The position numbers were made by a program, and so were the translations under genes. A DNA stretch of 64,000 nt from Sediminibacterium sp. (GTDB lineage Bacteria; Bacteroidota; Bacteroidia; B-17B0; Aurantibacillaceae): assembly GCA_030054095.1 (NCBI GenBank), contig JASGCO010000018.1:1-64000 (forward strand), in the 5' to 3' direction. Below the pieces are notes generated by a model that worked only from the letters and a program-made list of their open reading frames with translations, did no database searches and was not told where the DNA came from. Positions within the stretch are counted from its first letter, which is position 1; each line of letters begins with the position of its first letter. Positions 42,571 to 50,400 of the stretch are shown here, one piece after another.

Positions 42571-42801
42571 TCAACGGTCAGTTTCAATTAAGATACAGGC
42601 GGCTTCATCTTTCCGCAGCGATAACTCGTAGCCGGCAATATCTATGGCAATAGGACAACCAAGGGGGGCGGCCTTACTGATCCGGATATTTTCTCCCGGA
42701 AGGCACCCCATTCCAATAAGTTTGTTTTTTAAGTCATTATCATTGGCAAAAGCCTGAATAACGCCTGTTTCTCCTGGTTTTAAATCCAATACACTCTTCA
42801 C
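42571..42801 (-). CDS. feoA: Ferrous iron transport protein A
   Basis: 76 residues, a single SH3-like FeoA domain (LDLKPGETGVIQAF … LIGMGCLPGENIRISKAAPLGCPIAIDIAGYELSLRKDEAACILI). It assists FeoB at the cytosolic face. The start is GTG 42801, as in feoB; no in-frame ATG exists nearby. TAATTTTA (42806-42813, minus strand) just before it is a near match to the -7 element, which would give a leaderless message. A perfect palindrome lies 36 bp upstream (42837-42852). Confidence 0.95.
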   Translation of the reverse strand: MKSVLDLKPGETGVIQAFANDNDLKNKLIGMGCLPGENIRISKAAPLGCPIAIDIAGYELSLRKDEAACILIETDR

Positions 42802-42836
42802 ACATTAAAATTACAATTTAAAACAGGCCGTTCCTC

Positions 42837-42852
42837 TACCATATTTATGGTA
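42837..42852. promoter_or_regulatory. Perfect inverted repeat between feoA and purQ
   Basis: TACCATATTTATGGTA: exact 7-bp arms with a 2-bp centre. It sits about 24 bp beyond the feoA -7 candidate and 43 bp before the purQ -7 element, so a repressor or activator of feoAB is the more likely user. It does not resemble the DtxR-like box at 38831, nor a clear Fur box. Confidence 0.5.
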
Positions 42853-42895
42853 TATTTTGTTTAAAACATGAAAGATAGATTGTAAGGGTTTTTTA

Positions 42896-42903
42896 TAAAT
42901 TTG
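42896..42903 (+). promoter_or_regulatory. -7 promoter element (TAAATTTG) of purQ
   Basis: Exact TAnnTTTG, 27 bp before ATG 42931. It overlaps the in-frame TTG at 42901 and supports the ATG start. Confidence 0.6.
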
Positions 42904-42930
42904 TACCTCAATTATTACTTTACAAGTTGT

Positions 42931-43629
42931 ATGAAATTTGGCGTTGTTGTTTTCCCAGGATCCAATTGTGATGAGGATATGGTATATGTACTCCGTGATG
43001 TTATGAAACAAGACACGGTTAAGTTATGGCATAAAAATACCGATTTGGAGGGATGTACGCACATTATACTTCCAGGGGGATTTAGCTATGGCGATTACCT
43101 GCGTAGTGGTGCCATTGCACGCTTTTCCCCGATTATGAGCAGTGTAATGGAACACGCGTCTAAAGGTGGATTCTTATTTGGTGTGTGTAACGGGTTCCAG
43201 ATTTTATGCGAAAGCGGATTACTTCCCGGTGCGTTATTACATAACAATTCCCGTAAATTCATTTGTAAAAATGTTTTTATAAAAACAACAAACAAAGATA
43301 CGCTGTTAACAGCCCATGTGTCTCAGAATAAACCGCTTAGAATTCCTATAGCGCATGGTGAGGGTAAATTCTATGCAGATACCACTACCTTAGAGCAGTT
43401 AAAAGCCAATGGACAGATTTTGTTTGAATACTGCGATGAACAGGGAAATGTGACCGAAGCGGCTAATCCTAATGGTGCCAGTTTAAATATTGCCGGTATT
43501 TGTAATTCTGGTAAAAACGTTTTCGGGATGATGCCACATCCTGAACGGGCGGCCGACGCAGAACTTCATAATCAGGACGGACGGTCTTTATTTGAAAGTA
43601 TTCTTAAAGCGAGTCTAGTGGCTCATTAA
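42931..43629 (+). CDS. purQ: Phosphoribosylformylglycinamidine synthase subunit PurQ
   Basis: 232 residues from ATG 42931 (MKFGVVVFPGSNCDED); the upstream TTG lies in the promoter. It is a class I glutamine amidotransferase that supplies ammonia to PurL for step four of purine synthesis. The LPGGFSYGDYLRSGAIA motif, the nucleophile Cys86 in FGVCNGFQIL and the His/Glu pair in MPHPERA are present. A stand-alone PurQ implies a separate small PurL and PurS, not the fused enzyme. It overlaps the convergent exported-protein gene by the two interlocked stop codons (TTAA). Confidence 0.96.
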   Translation: MKFGVVVFPGSNCDEDMVYVLRDVMKQDTVKLWHKNTDLEGCTHIILPGGFSYGDYLRSGAIARFSPIMSSVMEHASKGGFLFGVCNGFQILCESGLLPGALLHNNSRKFICKNVFIKTTNKDTLLTAHVSQNKPLRIPIAHGEGKFYADTTTLEQLKANGQILFEYCDEQGNVTEAANPNGASLNIAGICNSGKNVFGMMPHPERAADAELHNQDGRSLFESILKASLVAH

Positions 43630-44087
43630 TTGAGTTGCACCTTGCAGCACTGAGCAAAGGGAGCCGACGCACTAATAGGAAAGCGATAAGTCTTAAAGAA
43701 TAATATACAGTTTTTGATAAACATGTCTTCCTGTTGAGGTGTCACACTGTTGGGTGGGAAATTGTAAAGATAAAATTCCAGTTGTCCTTTCGTATTAAAG
43801 TAAAGTCTATGGAAGTACTTCAGCGGTTGGTCTAATGTAAACCCATTATTTTTTTGAAACCGTCCTAATTCCCGAATAAGGGATGTGTAGCAACTGATAA
43901 ACTGTTCTGCCTGATGATTAAAGACGGATTTCCCGGTATCCTGATGCAAGGCGCTGGTGTAAATACTGTCCAGTTGCTGTAACCGGATATGTTGTGATGC
44001 TAAATTTTGAAAGGAAACGACGGTTTGTCCATTATAACAGGCTCCTCCAAAAAGAAACAGATATAAAAAAGAAAAGTAATTTTTCAT
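43626..44087 (-). CDS. Exported protein of unknown function
   Basis: 153 residues from ATG 44087 (MKNYFSFLYLFLFGGACYNGQ); an ATG-less extension to 44117 is unneeded. A signal peptide is clear, possibly a lipoprotein at GGAC (Cys17). The mature part is about 130 residues, helical, with LQQLDSIYTSALHQDTGK and four further Cys, two at the end (AQCCKVQLN). No family recognised. The leader has a terminator-like hairpin (44106-44141) just before the start. It converges on purQ with overlapping stop codons. Confidence 0.65.
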   Translation of the reverse strand: MKNYFSFLYLFLFGGACYNGQTVVSFQNLASQHIRLQQLDSIYTSALHQDTGKSVFNHQAEQFISCYTSLIRELGRFQKNNGFTLDQPLKYFHRLYFNTKGQLEFYLYNFPPNSVTPQQEDMFIKNCILFFKTYRFPISASAPFAQCCKVQLN

Positions 44088-44090
44088 TTC

Positions 44091-44141
44091 AGATAAAATA
44101 AAAAAGACCACCAGCAATCTCTCCCCTTATTACTGATGGCC
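44091..44141 (-). promoter_or_regulatory. Terminator-like hairpin in the leader of the exported-protein gene
   Basis: On the minus strand GGCCATCAG (44141-44133) pairs with CTGGTGGTC (44114-44106), nine pairs including two G-U, loop of 18 bases. It is followed by TTTTTTATTTTAT and then the ATG at 44087. This could attenuate the gene or end a small upstream RNA. Confidence 0.45.
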
Positions 44142-44233
44142 TCTAAAATTCAATTTAACAAATTGACCTTTTAAATTTAAAGAACGTATGGTAAAGCTAC
44201 ATTATCAATGGGCAAAAAAAAACTGGGTTTGCG

Positions 44234-44284
44234 TAAGTGGTTTGCTTTTCTTAATAAGTGGTTAAAGCATAATTATAAGTGGTT
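44234..44284. repeat. Three TAAGTGGTT direct repeats at 21-bp period
   Basis: TAAGTGGTT occurs at 44234-44242, 44255-44263 and 44276-44284: identical 9-mers separated by exactly 12 bp each. Helical-phase direct repeats of 9 bp with 12-bp spacers are the layout of LytTR-type binding sites. Confidence 0.75.
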
Positions 44285-44498
44285 CAGAATAGGCTATTGA
44301 ATGGTGTGTGGTGAAGAAGACGGTGATCTTTACAGTCAATACAGATTAATGTGCTAAAGCGAATAATTTATCTGATAGTGAGATAATTAGGGTCTTTTTT
44401 AGGCGTGTGGCCTGATAGTAAAAGTTATGATACGGGTGTAATGAACCCTGTTTAAACGTTTATCGGGTTATTAAAATGTGTGAGTTGGTTTAAAGTAA

Positions 44499-44525
44499 AA
44501 AAGGCTCCTTATCCGGGAGCCTTTT
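44499..44525 (-). terminator. Intrinsic terminator after the MORN-like gene
   Basis: AAAAGGCTCC (44499-44508) and GGAGCCTTTT (44516-44525) form a perfect 10-bp stem. On the minus strand it is followed by a T-run, placed 25 bp past the stop codon at 44550. Confidence 0.85.
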
Positions 44526-44549
44526 AAAAATATAGGGGAAATGTACGTG

Positions 44550-45014
44550 TTAATTTGAGGAGTGTTCGTATGATTTGGAACTGGCAATAGTACCGTTTTC
44601 ATCAAAAGTGTACCAAATGCCTGTTTTTTCTCCGTTAGCGTAGGTCATTTCCATACGCTTAATCCCATTTTCATCAAAAACAGACCATGTGCCATGTTTT
44701 TTACCAGCATTATAAAACGCAATCGCGCTTATGCTTTTGTTAGTGTTATAACGTATCCACTTATCGTGTTTTTGATTATTCGCAAAAAATCCCGACTCTA
44801 TTAAATTTCCTGCTTCATCGTAATAATTGGCGGTTCCTTCAGCAACCCCATTTAAAATGGTCAATTCTGAACGTATCCCATTATTTAATGAACTGATGAC
44901 AGCACTCAGTAATTTTCCATCGTTATCCACATATAATCCCTTGTCGTTTTGCTTTTGAGCATATCCCATCAAGCCCAGAAGAGAAAATGCTACTACTATA
45001 ATCACCTGTTTCAT
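44550..45014 (-). CDS. Exported MORN-variant (YwqK-like) repeat protein
   Basis: 154 residues. Signal peptide 1-19 (…LMGYAQ). The mature part has three or four copies of the MORN-variant unit, for example GTANYYDEAGNLIESGFFANNQKHDKW, ISAIAFYNAGKKHGTWSVFDENG and KRMEMTYANGEKTGIWYTFDENG. Related proteins are labelled antitoxin YwqK, but in Bacteroidota they are usually exported and no toxin partner is next to it. Role unknown, perhaps protein binding. It has its own terminator. Confidence 0.85.
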   Translation of the reverse strand: MKQVIIVVAFSLLGLMGYAQKQNDKGLYVDNDGKLLSAVISSLNNGIRSELTILNGVAEGTANYYDEAGNLIESGFFANNQKHDKWIRYNTNKSISAIAFYNAGKKHGTWSVFDENGIKRMEMTYANGEKTGIWYTFDENGTIASSKSYEHSSN

Positions 45015-45107
45015 ACCTTATTATACGTTAATATGGTATAAAAGTAATTTTTTAATGTTTAGAAAACATTAAGGAAGCGATAATTTAATATTTAATTAAC
45101 CGATTTG

Positions 45108-45431
45108 TTAATTTATGGGAGTGAGTTGTACTTCTGAGAAATTAAAAAGGTCTTTGGAGTGTATTGTTTTAGGCGCAAACCCAATAGCATTAATTTGGAA
45201 GGATCCGGATTTTGTTAATTGCACAAATCCCTCGGCATCGGAGAATACAGCTTGAGCTATATCTGATGAAACAAATTTCGCCCCAGGTATTTCCTCTCCT
45301 TTTTCAGAAAGAACTTTGATACGGATGGTGGTAGTAGCTACGGCAGGTTTATCTTTCCCGGTTCCAGCTATAACAGGTTGAATAATGAAAATTAAAAGGA
45401 TAGTGATAAGAACTACAGACCATTTTTTCAT
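45108..45431 (-). CDS. Small exported protein with carboxypeptidase-regulatory-like domain
   Basis: 107 residues from ATG 45431 (MKKWSVVLITILLIFIIQPVIAG), which begins the signal peptide; a short upstream extension is not needed. The mature part is one beta-sandwich-like domain: TTIRIKVLSEKGEEIPGAKF, ADSEGFVQL-like SDAEGFVQLTKSG, SFQINAIGFAPK. This is the CarboxypepD_reg fold that normally precedes TonB receptors, here free-standing. Role unknown. A TAACTTTG element lies 40 bp upstream. Confidence 0.75.
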   Translation of the reverse strand: MKKWSVVLITILLIFIIQPVIAGTGKDKPAVATTTIRIKVLSEKGEEIPGAKFVSSDIAQAVFSDAEGFVQLTKSGSFQINAIGFAPKTIHSKDLFNFSEVQLTPIN

Positions 45432-45471
45432 GCACCAAAGATGCATTCTTAGTATGAAACGGATTTTAAGC

Positions 45472-45479
45472 CAAAGTTA
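45472..45479 (-). promoter_or_regulatory. -7 promoter element (TAACTTTG)
   Basis: Exact TAnnTTTG on the minus strand, 40 bp before ATG 45431 of the small exported-protein gene and just past the stop of the type B sorting-domain gene. Confidence 0.5.
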
Positions 45480-45487
45480 CCAAATTG

Positions 45488-48169
45488 TTAACGCATAAGA
45501 GTAACGGTGCCTTTGTATTCTTTAGAAGAACCAAAAATGCTCACGGCGTTTACTTTCCAGATATACACCCCATCCTGAGCGATCCGATTACCTTTCACGG
45601 TGCCGTCCCAGCCTTTCAATAAATCGTTGGATGTAAAAATGAGTTCCCCCCAGCGGTCAAATATACTTAACTGGTATTTTTTTATGCCTGTGCCTTTAGC
45701 GCCAAACACATCGTTTTGCCCGTCACCATTTGGAGTAAACGCATTGGGAATATAGATGGAAAAATCGTCTGTAACCGTTATTTTTTTAGTGATAGAATCC
45801 ATACAGCCATGATCGCTGGTAACAATCAATGTTGTAAGGTATTCGCCTATTTCAGGGAAACGAAACGATGGATTTTTAGTACTAGAAGTGTCTTGCCCGA
45901 TATTGGTAAAATCCCAAAACCAGTTTACGATGTTGGCATTTGCTGTATTGTCGTAAAAATTGGCCATAGCTTCTGTTATTGTTGGTTTGTCCGGATCATT
46001 GGAGAAGTTGGCTACCGGAATAGGGTAACTCTCAACACTTGTTGTTGCTGTATTTTCACAACCATACTGATTTACCATTCTTACAGTGATTGGATATACT
46101 CCCTGATTCAGGAAGCATTGAGTTACAGAATCTTTGTTGTTATACGTGCTTAAGCCCGCCAGACTCCAGAAATTGCTGGTTAAAGGGGCATTAGTCGTTA
46201 ACTTAAAGGAAGTACACAACGGGGCACAGGCACCGCTGTTAGTGGTTGTAATAACACCGTACGGACGTGGTAATACAAAGGGGTGAATTACAGCATAGTT
46301 AATACAGCCATTATTATCGGAGCCCTGAAGGGTATAAGTTGGTTGAAGTAATGGATCATTAGTAGAAATGGTGTAGGTGTTGGCAGTAGATAAAACGCCC
46401 GGAGGGATAAGCCATTTATAGAAGTTAGCGCCCTGCCCTAAGAAGCTAAATACACCACCGGGACATAAGGAGTTTGTTCCGAGAATTTTTACTTCTGGGA
46501 GTGGATAAACCTGAACGGGTGCGGAAGCGGTAGCTGTGCATCCACCCGGAGCCGTAATGGTTACCGAATAAGAACCTGCAGCGGCGTTTGTTACGTTAGT
46601 AATAACCGGGTTGGCAAGTGTAGAACTGAAGCCGTTAGGGCCGGTCCAGCTATATGTTCCGCCGCCGGTAGCGGTAAGGAACATGTCTGTTCCCAGGCAA
46701 ACATTTGGTATAAGTATGGTCGGATTCGGTTTTGCATTTACACTCACCGAAGTAACGGCGCTGGCCGTACAACCTTCAACGCTGGTAACAATAACTGTAA
46801 AAACACCATTAGCGCTTAATGGAGCCTGAGCAAAAAATGGATTCTGGTTAAGGGTATTGTAATTGCCCGGCCCAACCCACGAATAGGTATTTCCTCCAGA
46901 GGCGTTAAGTTGCAGGGGAAAGTTTTCGCAAACCGGACTATTATTAGAAATGGTAATTACAGGAGCGGGATACACAACAACATTAGAGCTTGCCGCGTTG
47001 GTGCAGGTGCCGTTGGCGCCAACCAATGTATAAAGTCCGCCACTTGTACCCGAAGCAGGAATGCTGACAATAGGGGCATTGGATGTAAAGTTTCCGGGAC
47101 CGGCCCATGTGTATGAGCTGGCTCCGTTTGCTGATAAAATAATATTTTGCCCCGGACAGTAAGGACCTGTATTTTGCGCGGTAACGGTAGGCATAGGTGT
47201 AACACTGACTACAATAGCCGCGGTTTGTGTACATAATCCGGAGGTAACCGTAACGGTATAGCCTCCAGACTGAGAAGGAACCGCATTGTTAAATTGTATG
47301 TTTTGCTGATTACTGGTAAACCCATTTGGTCCTGTCCAATTATATTGGTTCGGCGGACCTCCGCTAACGTTAAGGTTAAAACTCATTCCCTGGCATGTAG
47401 CCCCGACATTGGTAATGGTAGGAGTGGCCAGCGACGCAACAGTAACGTTGGTAGTAGCCATACAGGTGCCCTGAGAAGTGGTGGCTATCAGACTATAGGT
47501 GCCACTGGCAGTAGGTGTAATGACCGGATTGGGTAAGGTGGAAGTAAATCCTCCTGGTCCATTCCAGGTAAACGAGGTAACCGCCGTATTTGTGTTTGCC
47601 GTTAATGTAACGTTTCCCCCCGTACAAACACTTCCGGAATTGGCGGCAGTTGCCTGACACAATATCGCACAGTTAGTGGTGCCATCACCAGGTCCGACAA
47701 CTGGTTGATTAAAAACAATATTTTGTGCCACATTGGCAAAATTGGTAATACACACCATGTAAAATTGACCAACCTGAGCATTAGGAATCGTGAGCGTTTC
47801 GGTAAAACTGCCTGAGTAGCTGCAATCCACCACATTTGTTGCCGTTAAATTATTACAAATGTTGGTCAGATTAGGAAAGGGGCCCCAGCATACAAAATCC
47901 ACATCCTGTCCGGGGCCACCATTAATTTGACCTTGTATGGTCAGGGTTAAGGGGCCGGGAGTGGCAATTTGTAAATAGTACCATGCGGGATTGGGCTGTG
48001 TAAATAAACAGTCGTAATCCGGCCCGGCTTGAGCAGGAGGACCATTGACCGTAGCAGGAAAATTATAGGTAGTGCCGGTACAGAATGGCGCAGCTGTTTG
48101 ACAACTTCCCTGAGCCAAACTTATATAAGGAAAAAGTAATAATGCCAGAACAGTTATAATGTTTTTCAT
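45488..48169 (-). CDS. Large secreted Ig/PKD-repeat protein with T9SS type B domain
   Basis: 893 residues. Signal peptide 1-19 (…YISLAQ). The N-terminal domain (about 20-170) has a DUF-like beta sandwich (AWYYLQIATPGPLTLTIQG … VDFVCWGPF). Then come about seven Ig-like repeats (about 175-610) with the recurrent CPGQNIILSANGASSYTWAGPGNF pattern, a PKD-like part (FYDNTANANIVNWFWDFTNIG) and a C-terminal gliding-motility-associated type B sorting domain (IYIPNAFTPNGDGQNDVFG … YQLSIFDRWGELIFTS … YKGTVTLMR). Secreted or surface adhesin; type B cargo is often SprB-like. It stands alone on the minus strand with a TAATTTTG promoter at 48207. Confidence 0.93.
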   Translation of the reverse strand: MKNIITVLALLLFPYISLAQGSCQTAAPFCTGTTYNFPATVNGPPAQAGPDYDCLFTQPNPAWYYLQIATPGPLTLTIQGQINGGPGQDVDFVCWGPFPNLTNICNNLTATNVVDCSYSGSFTETLTIPNAQVGQFYMVCITNFANVAQNIVFNQPVVGPGDGTTNCAILCQATAANSGSVCTGGNVTLTANTNTAVTSFTWNGPGGFTSTLPNPVITPTASGTYSLIATTSQGTCMATTNVTVASLATPTITNVGATCQGMSFNLNVSGGPPNQYNWTGPNGFTSNQQNIQFNNAVPSQSGGYTVTVTSGLCTQTAAIVVSVTPMPTVTAQNTGPYCPGQNIILSANGASSYTWAGPGNFTSNAPIVSIPASGTSGGLYTLVGANGTCTNAASSNVVVYPAPVITISNNSPVCENFPLQLNASGGNTYSWVGPGNYNTLNQNPFFAQAPLSANGVFTVIVTSVEGCTASAVTSVSVNAKPNPTILIPNVCLGTDMFLTATGGGTYSWTGPNGFSSTLANPVITNVTNAAAGSYSVTITAPGGCTATASAPVQVYPLPEVKILGTNSLCPGGVFSFLGQGANFYKWLIPPGVLSTANTYTISTNDPLLQPTYTLQGSDNNGCINYAVIHPFVLPRPYGVITTTNSGACAPLCTSFKLTTNAPLTSNFWSLAGLSTYNNKDSVTQCFLNQGVYPITVRMVNQYGCENTATTSVESYPIPVANFSNDPDKPTITEAMANFYDNTANANIVNWFWDFTNIGQDTSSTKNPSFRFPEIGEYLTTLIVTSDHGCMDSITKKITVTDDFSIYIPNAFTPNGDGQNDVFGAKGTGIKKYQLSIFDRWGELIFTSNDLLKGWDGTVKGNRIAQDGVYIWKVNAVSIFGSSKEYKGTVTLMR

Positions 48170-48191
48170 GATAAGCTAAATTACTAGATTA

Positions 48192-48327
48192 AAGCGTTTT
48201 AGAATGCAAAATTAACTAAAGGAAGAGGGGGGTTTACTCAATTAAACTATACAGAATGCATTAAGCACGTTAAGGCATCAATCTGACCAGTAGAAATTGG
48301 ATGAAAGAGGTTGTTTCTAAAACGCTT
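48192..48327. repeat. 13-bp perfect inverted repeat enclosing about 110 bp
   Basis: AAGCGTTTTAGAA (48192-48204) and TTCTAAAACGCTT (48315-48327). Outside the perfect arms the match continues imperfectly with CTA/TAG ends (about 48184 and 48332), as in the ends of a small non-autonomous element. The interior carries the promoter of the Ig-repeat gene. No target duplication could be confirmed. Confidence 0.5.
48207..48214 (-). promoter_or_regulatory. -7 promoter element (TAATTTTG) of the Ig-repeat gene
   Basis: Exact match on the minus strand, 37 bp before ATG 48169. It lies just inside the left arm of the inverted repeat. Confidence 0.5.
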
Positions 48328-48605
48328 AGTAGAAACTGATTTAAAAGTATTTTTTTGAAATGAGTGCAGTGGTTCCATCCTAAACATGCTATCAAAATAT
48401 TTGAATAAAAGTATAGATGTTTTTTGCAGTAAGTAGAGTTTAGTCACCTCCATATTTCTAAACGTAAACCATATTTAATTTTTTGTTAGCTATTTGCAAA
48501 AAGAATGTTTGTAAATCCTGAAGGAATCGGAATATATCTTTTTTTATTAAACTTTTAATAAAGGCTGCCTAAGTATTCGATAAATCCTCCGGGTGACACA
48601 CCCTC

Positions 48606-48613
48606 TAACTTTG
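48606..48613 (+). promoter_or_regulatory. -7 promoter element (TAACTTTG) of the PhoX-like gene
   Basis: Exact TAnnTTTG that overlaps the alternative GTG at 48613, 11 bp before ATG 48625. It supports the shorter start. Confidence 0.6.
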
Positions 48614-48624
48614 TGAAAAAAAAC

Positions 48625-50337
48625 ATGAGAAAAATCTATTCATTCTTACCAGTTGTTTTTTGCATAGCAAGTAGTTTCTTGAGTGCTCAGACAACCATTA
48701 CCGGCACTAGCTCGTCGCAATCACCGTACCTTATTCCGTCTGTACCGGGCTGCACTATTACATCAGTATTAACTGCCTCAGATGTAGCCGGTGGCTACAG
48801 AATGTGTGGTTTGGCTGACGGAACGGGAGCTTATGATAACGGGGATGGAACATTTACATTTCTGATAAACCATGAAATGGGAAATACTTCAGGCGTTAAC
48901 CGGGCTCATGGTCAGAAGGGTGCATTTGTGTCCAAGTGGATTATAAACAAGAATACACTGGCTGTTGTTAGTGGAACAGACCTTATTCAAAACGTTAATC
49001 TTTGGAATGGTAGCGGATACACCAATTACAATGCTTCTAATTCTACAACATTGTGCGCTTTTGGAAGATTTTGCTCTGCGGATTTGCCAGAAGTGTCAGC
49101 TTTTTATAATTCAACCACCAGTTTAGGAACTCAGGACAGAATTTTTATGAACGGAGAAGAAAGCGGTTCCGAAGGGCGCGCTTTTGCACATATTGCCAGT
49201 GGAACAAATGCTGGTTCAACGTATGAGTTGCCTCATTTAGGGAAAGCCTCGTGGGAGAATGCGGTGGCTAAGCCTAATTCAGGGAATAAAACAGTAGTTT
49301 GTCTGTTGGATGATTCATCTCCCGGGCAGGTTTATTTCTATATTGGCGCTAAAACCAATACAGGTACTCCTGTGGATAAGGCAGGGTTAACGAACGGAAA
49401 ATTATATGGTGTTTCTGTAAATGGTATGCTTGCGGAGTCTAGCGCGTCGGTACCGGTGGCTGGAACAACTTTTACACTGATTGATTTGGGGAATGTATCC
49501 GCAATTAGCGGAGCCAGTCTTAACACATTAAGCAATAATAGTGGTGTAACAACCTTTCTTCGTCCGGAAGATGGCGCATGGAATCTATCAAGCCCTAATG
49601 ATTTTTATTTTGTAACAACCAATTCGTTTACCAGTCCGAGTCGTTTATGGAAACTGACTTTTACGAATGCTTCGAATCCAGAGCTCGGAGGAACAATTAC
49701 AGCAGTATTAGATGGAACAGAAGGACCCAAAATGATGGATAACATGTGTATTAACAGCACAGGTCAGATCCTGATTCAGGAAGATCCGGGAAATCAGTCT
49801 TATTTAGCCAGAATGTGGAGTTACGATATCGCCAAAGATATTGTGACACCTATTGCGGAACACGACCCTGCCCGCTTTGTTTCAGGCGCTTCCTCTTTTT
49901 TAACCCAGGACGAAGAAGCATCCGGGATTATTGATGCCTCTTCAATTCTAGGACCTAATACATACCTGTTTGTAGATCAGGCGCATTACTCTATTCCGGG
50001 AGAAGTAGTGGAAGGTGGTCAGATCCTTGTTTTAAAACTCAATGCAACTACTCTGCAATTACAATCACAAACGATGTTAGTAAAATCACTTAAACTCTAT
50101 CCTAATCCAGCAGACAGAACTGCTACAATAAAATTTAACCTTGATCGTACAGAGCAGGTAAGCCTGAAAGTATATGACGTTAACGGACACGAAGTTGCTT
50201 CAGTATATGAAACTCTGGAAATAGGAGATCAAGAACTGACATTTTCAACAGCTTCATTTGCCAGTGGTACTTATTTTGTTAAAGTAAGTGCCGGTGATGT
50301 AACTATCAGTAATCTTAAACTAACTGTAACACATTAA
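48625..50337 (+). CDS. PhoX-like (DUF839) secreted protein with T9SS type A domain
   Basis: 570 residues from ATG 48625 (MRKIYSFLPVVFC); GTG 48613 lies inside the promoter element. Signal peptide to about residue 21. The main domain (about 25-480) follows the PhoX/DUF839 pattern: INHEMGN, FMNGEESGSEGRAFAH, HLGKASWENAVAKPN, FYIGAKTNTG, FLRPEDGAWN, ILIQEDPGNQSY and FVSGASSFLTQDEEASGIID. PhoX is a Ca/Fe-dependent alkaline phosphatase; the family also contains non-phosphatase propellers, so activity is uncertain. The last 80 residues are a type A sorting domain (LKLYPNPADRTATI … SNLKLTVTH). A strong terminator follows. Confidence 0.88.
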   Translation: MRKIYSFLPVVFCIASSFLSAQTTITGTSSSQSPYLIPSVPGCTITSVLTASDVAGGYRMCGLADGTGAYDNGDGTFTFLINHEMGNTSGVNRAHGQKGAFVSKWIINKNTLAVVSGTDLIQNVNLWNGSGYTNYNASNSTTLCAFGRFCSADLPEVSAFYNSTTSLGTQDRIFMNGEESGSEGRAFAHIASGTNAGSTYELPHLGKASWENAVAKPNSGNKTVVCLLDDSSPGQVYFYIGAKTNTGTPVDKAGLTNGKLYGVSVNGMLAESSASVPVAGTTFTLIDLGNVSAISGASLNTLSNNSGVTTFLRPEDGAWNLSSPNDFYFVTTNSFTSPSRLWKLTFTNASNPELGGTITAVLDGTEGPKMMDNMCINSTGQILIQEDPGNQSYLARMWSYDIAKDIVTPIAEHDPARFVSGASSFLTQDEEASGIIDASSILGPNTYLFVDQAHYSIPGEVVEGGQILVLKLNATTLQLQSQTMLVKSLKLYPNPADRTATIKFNLDRTEQVSLKVYDVNGHEVASVYETLEIGDQELTFSTASFASGTYFVKVSAGDVTISNLKLTVTH

Positions 50338-50354
50338 TCCTGATAAAGTAACAG

Positions 50355-50385
50355 AACCAGACATGTTTTTACATGTCTGGTTTTT
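50355..50385 (+). terminator. Intrinsic terminator after the PhoX-like gene
   Basis: AACCAGACATGT (50355-50366) with ACATGTCTGGTT (50371-50382), a perfect 12-bp stem, 4-base loop, then a T-run. It lies between the PhoX-like stop (50337) and the peroxidase start (50401). Confidence 0.92.
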
Positions 50386-50400
50386 ACATTTCTTATAAGC

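Larger units (their letters stand above)
44088..44549. other. 462-bp gap with three regulatory-looking elements
   Basis: This gap lies upstream (on the minus strand) of the exported-protein gene and downstream of the MORN-like gene. It holds a terminator-like hairpin (44106-44141), three 9-bp direct repeats (44234-44284) and the terminator of the MORN-like gene (44499-44525). No open reading frame of note and no tRNA or known RNA was recognised. Confidence 0.6.
48170..48624. other. 455-bp divergent region with an inverted-repeat pair
   Basis: Between the Ig-repeat gene and the PhoX-like gene. It holds the minus-strand -7 element (48207-48214), a 13-bp long-range inverted repeat (48192-48204 and 48315-48327) and the plus-strand -7 element (48606-48613). 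A 68-codon minus-strand frame at 48247-48453 has no protein-like features and I do not call it. Confidence 0.5.

Noticed and set aside
44550..45014. Antitoxin of a toxin-antitoxin pair (YwqK annotation)
   Set aside because: It has a signal peptide and no toxin-like neighbour, so the antitoxin label is not adopted.
48247..48453. 68-codon minus-strand frame in the 455-bp gap
   Set aside because: No start context, no family features, no hydrophobic or domain pattern; overlaps the inverted-repeat element.
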